64,000 bases of DNA from Sphingomonas canadensis (lineage in GTDB: Bacteria; Pseudomonadota; Alphaproteobacteria; Sphingomonadales; Sphingomonadaceae), in contig NZ_JAPDRA010000008.1 of assembly GCF_026013525.1 (NCBI RefSeq), forward strand, positions 146,501 through 210,500, given 5' to 3'. Each line of letters begins with the position of its first letter. Positions within the stretch are counted from its first letter, which is position 1. Below the pieces are notes generated by a model. That model had not been told where the DNA came from. It did not search any database and saw only the letters and a list, made by a program, of their open reading frames with translations. This document shows, piece after piece, positions 15,600 to 23,747 of this stretch. The position numbers were made by a program, and so were the translations under genes.

Positions 15600-17135
15600 A
15601 TGCGTGGCGGTAATCTGCTGAACTGGATGGAGCGCGGCTTCGCGCTCCATCGTGGCTGGGCGGAAGCCGATCATGCATATGAAGCGCGGATGCGCGCACT
15701 TGATCTCGAAGATGCGATGCTCACAGCAAAGCCGTCCGGCGCACTTGGCGATGGGCGGCTTGGTGATTTGGAGGATTGCAGAAAATCGGGGCTGCTGGGT
15801 AGTCAGGGATTATTTCTTGGCGCGTTCGGGACACGCGGACATTTCCTGTTTCACAATGGCGAGGAATCGCTTCTCACCTACAACCGTGCTGGCGGCGGCA
15901 AAGGCACGACGCTGATTCAGCCGAACCTCGCGCATTCGCGCGACAGGACATTGATCGTCGTCGATATCAAGGATGGCGAACTCGCCTTCTCATCGGCCAA
16001 GCATCGCGCCGACACGCTCGGCACCGAAGTCATATTTTTCAATCCCTATGGATTGCATGGCTACCCGAATGCCAAGATCAATCCGTTCTATCGACTGATC
16101 GAGGTGATACAGGCTGGCGGCTCATCCGATGGGGAGGCCGAAGCGATCTGCGAGATTGCGATGCCTGCGCCGCCGCGCGAGAGCGATAATAGCTGGGTGC
16201 GCAAAGGCGCGATCCAGCTCTCAGTGCTCCGCGCCGAATATCTCGCGCATTTCTCTCCAGACATCTGCACGCTCCCCGAGCTGTGGCGTTTTCTCAATGG
16301 AGATGAGATGCATTTCGGGATGGCGTTCTCGATGATGGCAACGTGCGGCATCGAATCCATCGAGCGACGCGCGCAATCCTTCGCATCCATGCGCATCGAA
16401 GCGTCGAAACAATGGGAGGCCATTCGCAGCGAAGCCGCGACCGCGTTCAATGCGTTCGAGCCGGGAAAATCACTCGGAGAATCCTGCTCTGCGCATGAGT
16501 TCGATCTGACCCGCGCCAAACGCGAGAAGCTCACCATCTTCATCATTCTCCCCGCCAATCGCATCGATGTGGCGAAGGCATGGGTCGCCATGCTGATTGC
16601 CATGATGACGGAAGTGATCGCGGCTGCGCGCGGTCCAATCCGCACGACCTTCATTGTCGATGAATTCGCAAACCTTCCGCGCGTGCCGAACATCCTTCGC
16701 GCGCTGCGGCTCTATCGGGGTCTCGGCATTTCCTACTGGCTGTTCTCACAGGGCCGTCACGCACTCACATCGCAATGGTCGAAAGAGCAGGTCAAGGACA
16801 TTGAGGATCAGGTCGGCATCATAACGATGAAGTCGGTATGGGAGCCTGATCTGCTCAAAGATATCGAACTCTGGTCGGGCATGAAAACCATTCTGCAAGG
16901 TGGTGTCAGCCATGCGGGCGGCGTCGTGCAAACGGCGAATGCCAATCTCTCCGAAACCAAACGCCCTGTCCTGCAAGCCGGTGATGTGATCGCACTTGGC
17001 CCCACGCGGCAGGTGATCCGCGTGGCATCGATGCCGCATCTGCTGATTTGCGATGCGGTTCCCTATTTCACCGTCGATCCGTGGAAGAATCAAGTGCGCG
17101 ACGTGCGCGATCTGCACAGAGGATTGGCTGAATGA
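15600..17135 (+). CDS. VirD4/TraG-type type IV coupling ATPase without N-terminal TM segment
   Basis: The 511-residue product has Walker A GGGKGTT at 98-104, a strand ending VVDIKDGE, Walker B FIVDEFANLP at 351-360 and a LFSQGRHALT motif at 381-390. All are typical of TraG/VirD4/TraD coupling proteins, which pass relaxase-DNA complexes to a type IV secretion channel. Unlike most family members, no TM helices precede the ATPase domain. The gene before it encodes a TM protein. The ATG at 15600 is used rather than upstream non-ATG codons inside the previous gene. The stop overlaps the next start by 4 bp. No relaxase or secretion-channel genes are in view; they may lie left of the window. Confidence 0.9.
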   Translation: MRGGNLLNWMERGFALHRGWAEADHAYEARMRALDLEDAMLTAKPSGALGDGRLGDLEDCRKSGLLGSQGLFLGAFGTRGHFLFHNGEESLLTYNRAGGGKGTTLIQPNLAHSRDRTLIVVDIKDGELAFSSAKHRADTLGTEVIFFNPYGLHGYPNAKINPFYRLIEVIQAGGSSDGEAEAICEIAMPAPPRESDNSWVRKGAIQLSVLRAEYLAHFSPDICTLPELWRFLNGDEMHFGMAFSMMATCGIESIERRAQSFASMRIEASKQWEAIRSEAATAFNAFEPGKSLGESCSAHEFDLTRAKREKLTIFIILPANRIDVAKAWVAMLIAMMTEVIAAARGPIRTTFIVDEFANLPRVPNILRALRLYRGLGISYWLFSQGRHALTSQWSKEQVKDIEDQVGIITMKSVWEPDLLKDIELWSGMKTILQGGVSHAGGVVQTANANLSETKRPVLQAGDVIALGPTRQVIRVASMPHLLICDAVPYFTVDPWKNQVRDVRDLHRGLAE

Positions 17136-17473
17136 GCGACAGCGGCATATCGATCTCGCCGCGCTTCAACGGTGCCGCAACGCTCACGGCGCGATCTGCG
17201 GAGATTCAGGCGCGCGTCGATAACGCGATGAAGCGCATGAACGATCATTTCGAGAGGTGCGAACCGGCACTCACACAATCGCGTTATCGCGATCTCCTGA
17301 CCAAGCAAGGGAACGCGCCTGAATTGAAACCGTCACACGCTCATGAAAATCCACAAGAGCGAATGATGAAAGCCGCGCGCCAATGGGTGCGTTTCGATCA
17401 TCTCAATCGGCTGAACAAAATTCGGAATGTCGGCGAGCGCATGATCGGAAAAGATCGCGTGCTCGAACGATGA
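17132..17473 (+). CDS. small hypothetical protein coupled to the T4CP gene
   Basis: This 113-residue, basic, helical protein (ARSAEIQARVDNAMKRMNDHF, QERMMKAARQWVRFDHLNRL) starts in the ATGA overlap with the coupling ATPase, so it is translationally coupled. No domain is recognised. Size, charge and position fit an accessory DNA-processing or chaperone-like partner, but nothing proves that. AT-rich DNA with dyads follows. Confidence 0.65.
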   Translation: MSDSGISISPRFNGAATLTARSAEIQARVDNAMKRMNDHFERCEPALTQSRYRDLLTKQGNAPELKPSHAHENPQERMMKAARQWVRFDHLNRLNKIRNVGERMIGKDRVLER

Positions 17474-17481
17474 GCGCGATG

Positions 17482-17579
17482 CACAACATAATGTTGTGGA
17501 AAACTATTGAATTAGTATAAAATTTTATATTAAAATTATATTATAGAGTGGTGGCGCGACAATCGCGGGGAGATTGTCG
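17482..17579. other. AT-rich segment flanked by two dyads
   Basis: CACAACAT, A, ATGTTGTG is a perfect 8-bp dyad at 17482-17498. About 45 bp of almost pure A/T follow (around 17505-17545). Then comes CGACAATC (17557-17564) paired with GATTGTCG (17572-17579). The composition is extreme for this genome. It probably holds promoter elements for the recombinase module, and it could be an origin or att-proximal region. Confidence 0.45.
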
Positions 17580-17705
17580 GTTCGGAAACCCCGATGATGG
17601 CGTCGTCGGCTGTTTCCCCCACCAGCAACTTACTTCGGACATAGTTTCTTGGCCAGACGGCAGAACCAAAGCGGTTCTGCCATATGGACCGAGGATGGTG
17701 GTATC

Positions 17706-18050
17706 GTGCTGGAAATCAGGCCCGATAAGATGGATCGCTATCGCGAGATCGTCGCAAAGATCGACGTTCCGCAGGACCGAAAGGATGATGTGATCCGCTC
17801 GGTCGCGAACCTGCTGCAAGCGTTCATCGACAAGGCATTCGGCGTCGATCCGGTGCAATTGGCGACGCAAGACAGGCTATCGGACTCTTTCCAAACCGCC
17901 GCCTCTCATGCTAATCTTGGTCACCGCCAAGATGCGGCACGAGTTGACCTCGATGATGAGGGCGCGATCACCAAAACAAAGTCCGACAAGGATATGCGCC
18001 ATGATAAAAACACAGACAAACAAAGCGGTCATTTACTGCCGCGTTTCTAG
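17706..18050 (+). CDS. small helical protein overlapping the recombinase start
   Basis: The frame beginning at GTG 17706 (GAGGATGG upstream) encodes about 114 residues: VLEIRPDKMDRYREIVAKID, then a helical region and a polar tail. It overlaps the recombinase ATG at 18001 by 50 bp in another frame. A TTG 57 bp earlier would add 19 residues. It may be a recombination directionality or regulatory protein, but that rests only on its position next to the recombinase. Confidence 0.5.
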   Translation: MLEIRPDKMDRYREIVAKIDVPQDRKDDVIRSVANLLQAFIDKAFGVDPVQLATQDRLSDSFQTAASHANLGHRQDAARVDLDDEGAITKTKSDKDMRHDKNTDKQSGHLLPRF

Positions 18051-19599
18051 CCAGAAGCAGATGCGGGAAGGCGACGGGCTTGAAAGCCAGCGCGCTCGCT
18101 GTGAGGAATTCGCGAAGTATCGCGGATATGAGATCGTCGAAATTTTCAGGGACGACGCCTCCGGCTCGCTCGTCAATCGTCCCGCGATGAAAGCGATGAT
18201 CGCGTTCCTCAAAGCGCGTAAGGAGCCGCATGTCGTCATCATCGATGACATCTCGCGTCTCGCGCGCGGTCTCGAAGCCCACCTGACCCTTCGCAACAAG
18301 ATCAAACAGGCTGGCGGCATTCTGCAATCGCCAACCATCGATTTTGCCGAAGAGGATTCTGACAGCTCTCTGATGGAACATGTTCTGGCCTCCGTGTCGG
18401 AACACGCCAGAGCCAAGATCAGGGAGACTACGCGCAATCGGATGCGCGGTCGCATGATGAACGGCTATTGGTCGTTCCGCGCACCGATTGGCTACAAGTT
18501 CCAGCGCATTGCCGGTCACGGCAATATGCTGGTGCCTGACGAGCCTGTCGCATCGCTCATCAAAGAAATCTTTGAAGGCTATGCGTCGGGCCGCTTTGCC
18601 GGTCCTGCCGAAATCATGCGCTATCTCGGCAACCATCCGGTGTGGCCGCGCTCGCGCCGTGAAACCATGACGGTCGAGCGCGTTCTCGAACTGCTCGAAC
18701 GTGTCCATTACGCCGGATATCTGAATTACCCCGAATGGGGCATCCACATGCAGCCCGCCAAGCATGAAGGGCTTATCAGCCTTGCGACGTTCAACGCGGT
18801 TCGAGATCGTCTCGCGGGCAAGGCGAAGCTGGCTGCACGCAAGGATATCAATCTCGACTTTCCGCTGCGCGGGTTCGTCGAGTGTGACGATTGCGGACAG
18901 CCGTTCACGGCATGTTGGACGAAGGGCCGCAATGCGCGATACCCCTATTACCTCTGCCAGACCAAGGGCTGCTGCTCCTACGGCAAGTCGATCAAGCGCG
19001 ATGTGATGGAAAGCGAATTCGAGCGGCTGCTCGCATCGCTTCGTCCGTCGCCTGAGCTCTATGAACTCGCCATCGAGATGTTCCGCGACTTGTGGGATGC
19101 CCGCGTAGCCAGCTCACAAGGCAATCGTGGGCATCTGCTCTCCGAAGCAGTCCGCCTCGAAAAGCAGATCGAACAGCTTGTAGATCGTATCATCATCGCG
19201 GACTCGGATTCGTTGGTCGGCGCATACGAGAAACGTTTGCGCTCGCTCGAGGCGGAGAAGGTCGAAATGAAAGAGAAGATTGCGAATTGCGGTCGTCCGC
19301 TAAGCGACTTCGACACGACTTATAGAACCGCTATGCAGTTCCTCGAAAACCCTTGCAAAATATGGACTTATGGCGATCTCGCCGACAAGCGCGCGACGCT
19401 AAAGCTCACATTTGAGCATCGCATTCGTTACAACCGCAATGAAGGATTTAGAACCGCCGAAGCGGCGGTTCCTTTCAGGATTTTCAACGGTTTAGATGGT
19501 CTGGACTCTGACGAGTCCGAAATGGTGCCGCTTACAGGACTCGAACCTGTGACCCCCGCATTACGAAGGCCTGTGAGGCACGGCAATAAAACTCAGTAA
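18001..19599 (+). CDS. large serine recombinase (site-specific integrase)
   Basis: The 532-residue product starts with a resolvase-type catalytic domain (AVIYCRVSSQKQ, nucleophile about Ser16; DDISRLARG). A recombinase domain follows, then a zinc ribbon (CDDC near 295-298; CQTKGCC near 319-325) and a coiled-coil segment (about 370-440). This is the architecture of large serine integrases. The last 26 codons (EMVPLTGLEPVTPALRRP onward) are read from the 3' half of tRNA-Thr and the junction beyond it. The natural C-terminus was therefore probably elsewhere, or the gene evolved to end in its attachment site. It is the likely enzyme for insertion at this tRNA gene. Confidence 0.92.
   Translation: MIKTQTNKAVIYCRVSSQKQMREGDGLESQRARCEEFAKYRGYEIVEIFRDDASGSLVNRPAMKAMIAFLKARKEPHVVIIDDISRLARGLEAHLTLRNKIKQAGGILQSPTIDFAEEDSDSSLMEHVLASVSEHARAKIRETTRNRMRGRMMNGYWSFRAPIGYKFQRIAGHGNMLVPDEPVASLIKEIFEGYASGRFAGPAEIMRYLGNHPVWPRSRRETMTVERVLELLERVHYAGYLNYPEWGIHMQPAKHEGLISLATFNAVRDRLAGKAKLAARKDINLDFPLRGFVECDDCGQPFTACWTKGRNARYPYYLCQTKGCCSYGKSIKRDVMESEFERLLASLRPSPELYELAIEMFRDLWDARVASSQGNRGHLLSEAVRLEKQIEQLVDRIIIADSDSLVGAYEKRLRSLEAEKVEMKEKIANCGRPLSDFDTTYRTAMQFLENPCKIWTYGDLADKRATLKLTFEHRIRYNRNEGFRTAEAAVPFRIFNGLDGLDSDESEMVPLTGLEPVTPALRRPVRHGNKTQ
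19523..19567 (-). tRNA. 3' half of split tRNA-Thr(CGU)
   Basis: Read on the minus strand, the 45 nt comprise the anticodon loop (TTCGTAA), the 3' anticodon stem, variable loop, T-arm (ACAGG/CCTGT), acceptor 3' strand AAGCGGC and CCA. Joined to 22056-22103 through the shared 17 bp, it restores an exact 76-nt tRNA-Thr with all stems paired. On its own it cannot form a tRNA. Confidence 0.85.
19551..19567. repeat. attachment-site core, left copy (17-bp direct repeat)
   Basis: The 17-bp gacccccgcattacgaa is repeated perfectly at 22056-22072. It corresponds to tRNA positions 32-48 (anticodon loop to variable region). The repeats bound the 2.5-kb insert, as expected for attL/attR of a site-specific insertion. 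Confidence 0.85.
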
Positions 19600-19629
19600 T
19601 TTCAATGCGATAGATGTAAATATCGAGTG

Positions 19630-19791
19630 ATGATACAAGCTGACCCACGTTATCTCCAAACCGACCTGAGATCGATCTTCAGCAGCTTCCCACCGAGTGC
19701 ACATTGGCTGGATCGAACGCTACAAAGCGACCTGCGCTATACCCGCGCGAAGCGCCCGACCTTCTCCAGATTAGCGGGGCGGCGCAGTTAG
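19630..19791 (+). CDS. possible 53-residue frame near the left attachment site
   Basis: An ATG at 19630 opens a frame of 53 residues (MIQADPRYLQTDLRSIFSSF, then a basic tail ending LAGRRS). It has no ribosome-binding site. It may be a gene remnant brought with the cassette; 19600-19909 otherwise shows nothing recognisable. Confidence 0.2.
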   Translation: MIQADPRYLQTDLRSIFSSFPPSAHWLDRTLQSDLRYTRAKRPTFSRLAGRRS

Positions 19792-19909
19792 ACAAACGAC
19801 CGAATGTGGGGACTTTCCCGCCCGGCGGCTCTCGGGAGGCCAAGTATCGATAGCTGCCCGTCCGCTTGTTTAGAATTGGCCAGGCAGAAAGCGCCCCAGA
19901 AACCGCCGC

Positions 19910-20353
19910 TCAGGATTTCGGCTGTCGTACGCCGAAGTGCCAAAATATCGCAGCCGACAGCGACGCAACAGCAGCGAACGCCAGCACCGCTTTTATGGCC
20001 GTGTCGCTTTGCTCGTAGAGGCCGAATGGGTTGACCGGTGGCGTGGGAGCCGGGCCCAGCCAGCGCCAGATGGCAATAGCCCCGGCGAGCAGTACGAAGG
20101 GCAGGGCAGTAAGTCCCAGGTAGTGGGTCAAGGCGGTTTTCTTGAAATGCCGTAGCACGAGATGAATCGGAACACCGATGAAGGCAATGGCGCCGTAGCT
20201 CAGGAAAAGCAGAAACAACATCGCGGCGACAATGTCCGCAGCTGTCGCGTCGCCCGTACCGCCTCTTATCGCATTGAACACGACCGCGATCAGCACCGGT
20301 ACAATCACAGGCAGCGGAGCTAGCGCAAAGGCTTTTGTCTCTCGCTCGGCCAT
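19910..20353 (-). CDS. small multi-pass membrane protein
   Basis: This 147-residue protein has four predicted TM helices (about 10-28, 40-62, 75-97 and 118-140) and short polar loops. The ATG at 20353 follows a GTG at 20359 that is also possible. It starts about 50 bp after the methyltransferase homology ends. The methyltransferase frame runs through this gene in another phase, which marks a junction. No family recognised; it could be a decayed-locus neighbour or a cargo protein. Confidence 0.6.
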   Translation of the reverse strand: MAERETKAFALAPLPVIVPVLIAVVFNAIRGGTGDATAADIVAAMLFLLFLSYGAIAFIGVPIHLVLRHFKKTALTHYLGLTALPFVLLAGAIAIWRWLGPAPTPPVNPFGLYEQSDTAIKAVLAFAAVASLSAAIFWHFGVRQPKS

Positions 20354-20401
20354 GACCACCCCCGGCTTCGTCGGATTTCAATTCAGAATATCGCAACAGA
20401 C

Positions 20402-21272
20402 GGCGGCTTGCTGCCGCGCGCCTCAGACATTCTGGACCTACGTCGGCAGGTCGGCTGCCGCCATCGGCCGGGACACACATGATGGTTTCCACGGTCGAAG
20501 CCCGATGGCCGGCAGTGACGTGCATCGCATCGCGCGGCGAAGGTACGCCGGGTTGAATCTTCGATAGCTGGCCGATCGCATCGCGAACCGTGCGGAATTC
20601 TCCACGGGCAAGGAACCCTTTGGGCATGCCAACGGGCCTGCGCATCGCAATCAGGAGCGCACGAAAGCGTTGTTGCGGAACGCCGAACTCGGCCATGTCG
20701 TGAATGGCAATGCAGGAATCATAGCCAGCCTCGGACAGCAGCCGCCTGGCCTCTGCAACAAGCGGCCAATAGCGGTCCGTAAGTATCTCGGGGACATTTT
20801 CCGCAATGATCACATCCGGGCCGACAGCCGCCGCGATGCGTGCGAACGCGACGAAGAGCGAATTACGCAAATCTTGGTCCCCGGCGGCGTTCCTGTGGGA
20901 AGAGAACCCCTGACAGGGCGCGCAGCCGATCATCACCAATGGTGCGTCCGGCGCGCTACGAACGGATCCGATAAGACGCTTCGTTTTTTCAAGATCCTTC
21001 GCGAGCTCGAAAACGTCGAGCTGCTTCGCGATCGGACCTATGTTCCGGTTGTACGTCGCGATCGCGTCCGCATCGGTGTCCACAGCAAGCGCCAATCGAT
21101 AGGTCGGGTCCTCGCCATTCAGAGACAAAAAACCCGCGGACATTCCGCCACACCCAGAAAAGAAATCGATGACATCGATCGGCCCCGCCATCGCCGCTTT
21201 CGCCGCCGGCCATCGGGAGTCCATTTGCAGCGCCGCCGAGCGAATGTCGGGTCGCGAACCTCGGTCAATCAT
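20402..21272 (-). pseudogene. C5-cytosine DNA methyltransferase truncated after motif VIII/TRD start
   Basis: The N-terminal 290 residues carry the C5-methyltransferase motifs. DVIDFFSGCGGMSAGF (33-48) is motif I. CAPCQGFSSHR (117-127, catalytic Cys120) is motif IV. IIAENVPEI (155-163) is motif VI, and QQRFRALLIAMR (200-211) is motif VIII. After about residue 290 the frame continues to 19788 but reads the membrane-protein gene out of phase, with no motif IX or X. Those motifs complete the fold and are essential in known enzymes, so the gene is probably inactive. The RHH gene lies 12 bp upstream in the same direction. Confidence 0.75.
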
Positions 21273-21284
21273 TGGATTCCCCCT

Positions 21285-21464
21285 TTAACGCTGCACGTCA
21301 AATAGCGACCGCTGCCTATCGAACTTTTCGCTATCCAGATGATCTCGAATGAGGCGCGCAATCAGAGTGCTCTTCTTGAACCCTCGCGACCGACAATAGG
21401 CGTCGAACCGGTCGGCTTCCGCCGACTCCAAAAGGACAGAGATCTTGGTGCTATGCTCTGCCAT
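21285..21464 (-). CDS. RHH regulator upstream of the cytosine methyltransferase
   Basis: The 59-residue protein begins MAEHSTKISVLLESAEADRF. It has a ribbon strand (TKISVLL) and two helices (AEADRFDAYCRSRG and KKSTLIARLIRDHLDS), a standard ribbon-helix-helix. The start at 21464 is chosen because the conserved fold begins at once; an upstream ATG at 21614 would add an implausible 50 residues. The 12-bp gap to the methyltransferase suggests an operon. Confidence 0.75.
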   Translation of the reverse strand: MAEHSTKISVLLESAEADRFDAYCRSRGFKKSTLIARLIRDHLDSEKFDRQRSLFDVQR

Positions 21465-21952
21465 GCGCACTTGTCCTCCGAAGTGCGCAGTTTTGCGTAG
21501 TTTGCCGCACTGGTCAAGGCATATGGCGGTGGCGGGGGATGATCGGCACTGTTGCGCGACCACGGTTAGGATTGGCGTTCGCAAGCAAGTGTGGGTCGGT
21601 TCGCGCATTGACATCAGCGGGCGCCGCAGTTAGTATGTTCCCTGTTTGTTCTCACATCTGATGGCGGGTTTCAAGTGGCGATCTTCGACGGCATCGAAAT
21701 CCCTCTCTGCGTCGTCGCTGGGTGGTGCCACCCCATAGCACTCAAGCCTGTGATTCCTCATTGAGGATAGGCAAATTGGGCTGACTCTGACGAAGGGGTT
21801 ACCCGGCATGGCAAGCTACGAGATATTGCGCACCCTTCCCTGAACCACCCAGCCGCAGGAACGCCAATTAGTCCCTCTCAAAGCGCCCAAGGTTGACCCA
21901 CGCCGAACCCACGTTCGCTAGGCAATTCGCGCTGATCAAGCTGAAAGGTGGG
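21465..21952. other. 488-bp non-coding part of the cassette
   Basis: No gene with a ribosome-binding site or recognisable product is visible. The minus-strand promoter for the RHH/methyltransferase pair should lie near 21470-21560. No T-run terminator is seen before the intact tRNA. Confidence 0.5.
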
Positions 21953-22028
21953 TGGTGCCGCTTGCAGGACTCGAACCTGCGACCCCATCATTACGAATGA
22001 TGTGCTCTACCAACTGAGCTAAAGCGGC
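21953..22028 (-). tRNA. intact tRNA-Thr(CGU) carried by the cassette
   Basis: The 76-nt minus-strand sequence folds completely: acceptor GCCGCTT/AAGCGGC, D-arm, anticodon stem CATCA/TGATG around TTCGTAA (anticodon CGU, reading ACG), T-arm GCAGG/CCTGC with TTCGAGT, and encoded CCA. It lies 27 bp from the 5' half of the split copy. It differs from that copy by paired changes in the anticodon stem and T-stem, so it is a functional, separately derived gene and not a recent duplicate. Confidence 0.95.
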
Positions 22029-22055
22029 ATAACTCCAATTGCTCCCAACTCCGTA

Positions 22056-22072
22056 GACCCCCGCATTACGAA
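22056..22072. repeat. attachment-site core, right copy (17-bp direct repeat)
   Basis: This is a perfect match to 19551-19567. It marks the right boundary between accessory DNA and the core chromosome. The intact cassette tRNA differs from this core at two positions. Confidence 0.85.
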
Positions 22073-22103
22073 TGCGATGCTCTACCAACTGAGCTAAAGC
22101 GGC
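22056..22103 (-). tRNA. 5' half of split tRNA-Thr(CGU)
   Basis: The 48 nt (GCCGCTT start, D-arm, anticodon stem and loop, through GGGGGTC) are the 5' part of the same tRNA whose 3' half is at 19523-19567. Downstream of position 48 the tRNA sequence stops and cassette DNA begins. The chromosomal promoter side (right) is intact, so a truncated transcript could still be made. Confidence 0.85.
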
Positions 22104-22272
22104 ATATGCTCCCGGACCCGCCGGAGGCGAGGCGGGCGCTTACCAGCATGATTCATCGCTGACAAGCGTTGCGGAAGCGTTGACGCGGCGGGCTGCCTTT
22201 ACGCGCCGTTTACCACGGCCGTTGCAGAAGCATTGCGAACAACGGGGCATCTTTCCCCAGTGGAGCAAGCGC

Positions 22273-23601
22273 ATGGACATGGCCCGCGGCGTCAACGATC
22301 CGCTTCGCCCGGATCGCCCGGAGCATGAGGACGAGATGGACGACGTGCTGAGCGACCGCCCGCTCGATATCGGCACCGACGAGCGCCGCATGCATGTGCG
22401 CGCCTATAACCACTGGGTGTCGCTGCTGCGCGGGCGCGCCTATCCCTCGATCGAGGATCTGGATCCGGAGAATATCGCCGATTTCGGCCCCAATTCGGTG
22501 CTGCTCGATTTCTCCAAGGGCATCGAGGACCCCGCGATCCGCTTCCTGGGCCGCGCGCTGCGCGAGGAATGCGGCGTCGATACCAGCATCACCCATGTCG
22601 CCCAGGTGCCCAGCCGATCGCTGCTGTCGCGCCTGACCGACCATTATCTCCAGATCATCGCGAATCGCGCGCCGATCGGGTTCGAGGCGGAGTTCGTCGG
22701 CCAGCGCGGGCACAACACGCTGTATCGCGGCATCCTGATGCCCTTCTCGTCCGACGAGGACACGATCGACTTCATCTATGGCGTGATCAACTGGAAGGAG
22801 ATGGTCGACGCCGAGACCCAGGCCCGGCTGAACGCCGAGGTGGAGGAGGCCCGCCGCGCCACGCCGCGCAATCCGGTGGCCGCCGCCGTCTGGGCCGATG
22901 GGCCGAGCGCCAGCCTGATCGGCACGCCCGGCGCCGACCCGCAGCACGAGCCGGAGGTGGAGGCCGCCGCGCGATCGCTGAGCGTCGCGCCCGTGGCTGC
23001 CGCGCCGGCATCGGCGCAGCAGACGCTGGCCGACCGGCTGATGCTGGCCCGCGAATCGGCCGCCGCCGCGCGCGCCGCCGACACGCGCACCCGATCCGCG
23101 CTGTATCGTGCCCTTTCGCGCGCCTATGATTTCGCGACCGCCGCCGAGGAGGATGAGGACGGCTATGCCGCGATCCTGGCCGATGCGGGGATCGTAGCGC
23201 AGGAACGCGCGCCGATGACGCCGTGCGCCAAGCTGGTGTTCGGCGCGGATTACGACAAGACGCGGCTGACCGAGTTCGCCGCGGTGCTCACCCATGCGCG
23301 GCGCAACGCCGTGCCCCAGGGCGGGCTCGACGCATTCCTGGAAGTCGCCGAGGGCGGGATCAAGGGCGTGGTGAAGGCCGAACGCGCGCTGCGCCGGCCG
23401 GAAGCAAAGCCCGACCTCTATGCCCGTGCCGCCGCCGAGCTGCGCAGCCGCCCGCCGCTGGCGCATGTCCCGATCGCGCCCGCGGGCGACGGGTTCGTCG
23501 TGCTGCTGGCGCGTCCAGGTGCCGACGGGCTGGACATCGTCGCCGCGATCACGGGCGACGCGGGGCTGACCGAGCGCGCGGTGAAGCGCGCGGCGGGCTG
23601 A
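22273..23601 (+). CDS. PAS-domain-like protein
   Basis: This 442-residue protein has an N-terminal region (about 40-190; HWVSLLRGRAYPSIEDLDPE, VLLDF, RFLGRALREECG, GILMPFSSDEDTIDFIYGVI) resembling the PAS_5-type sensor domain common in alphaproteobacteria. A long Ala/Arg-rich C-terminal part of uncertain fold follows. The ATG at 22273 is preceded by GGAGC; an ATG at 22279 is an alternative. This is the first core gene right of the tRNA junction, and base composition rises sharply here. No output domain is visible, so the role (sensing, cell-envelope or polarity regulation) is unknown. Confidence 0.65.
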   Translation: MDMARGVNDPLRPDRPEHEDEMDDVLSDRPLDIGTDERRMHVRAYNHWVSLLRGRAYPSIEDLDPENIADFGPNSVLLDFSKGIEDPAIRFLGRALREECGVDTSITHVAQVPSRSLLSRLTDHYLQIIANRAPIGFEAEFVGQRGHNTLYRGILMPFSSDEDTIDFIYGVINWKEMVDAETQARLNAEVEEARRATPRNPVAAAVWADGPSASLIGTPGADPQHEPEVEAAARSLSVAPVAAAPASAQQTLADRLMLARESAAAARAADTRTRSALYRALSRAYDFATAAEEDEDGYAAILADAGIVAQERAPMTPCAKLVFGADYDKTRLTEFAAVLTHARRNAVPQGGLDAFLEVAEGGIKGVVKAERALRRPEAKPDLYARAAAELRSRPPLAHVPIAPAGDGFVVLLARPGADGLDIVAAITGDAGLTERAVKRAAG

Positions 23602-23747
23602 TCCGCCGCCCGCGCGATAAGCAATTCGCGGCGGTTTCCGACACGAAATGACGGCGCGCCGCCACGCGCCTGCAACTTAGTTGCAAACGTAACTTGGGCG
23701 TCGCCACAAGGCTTGAGGTGGCGTCGCAGCGGGCGCATAGGGCGGCC

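Noticed and set aside
19530..19565. GLEPVTPAL as a conserved protein motif
   Set aside because: It is the translation of antisense tRNA T-arm sequence, an effect of the attachment site, not a domain.
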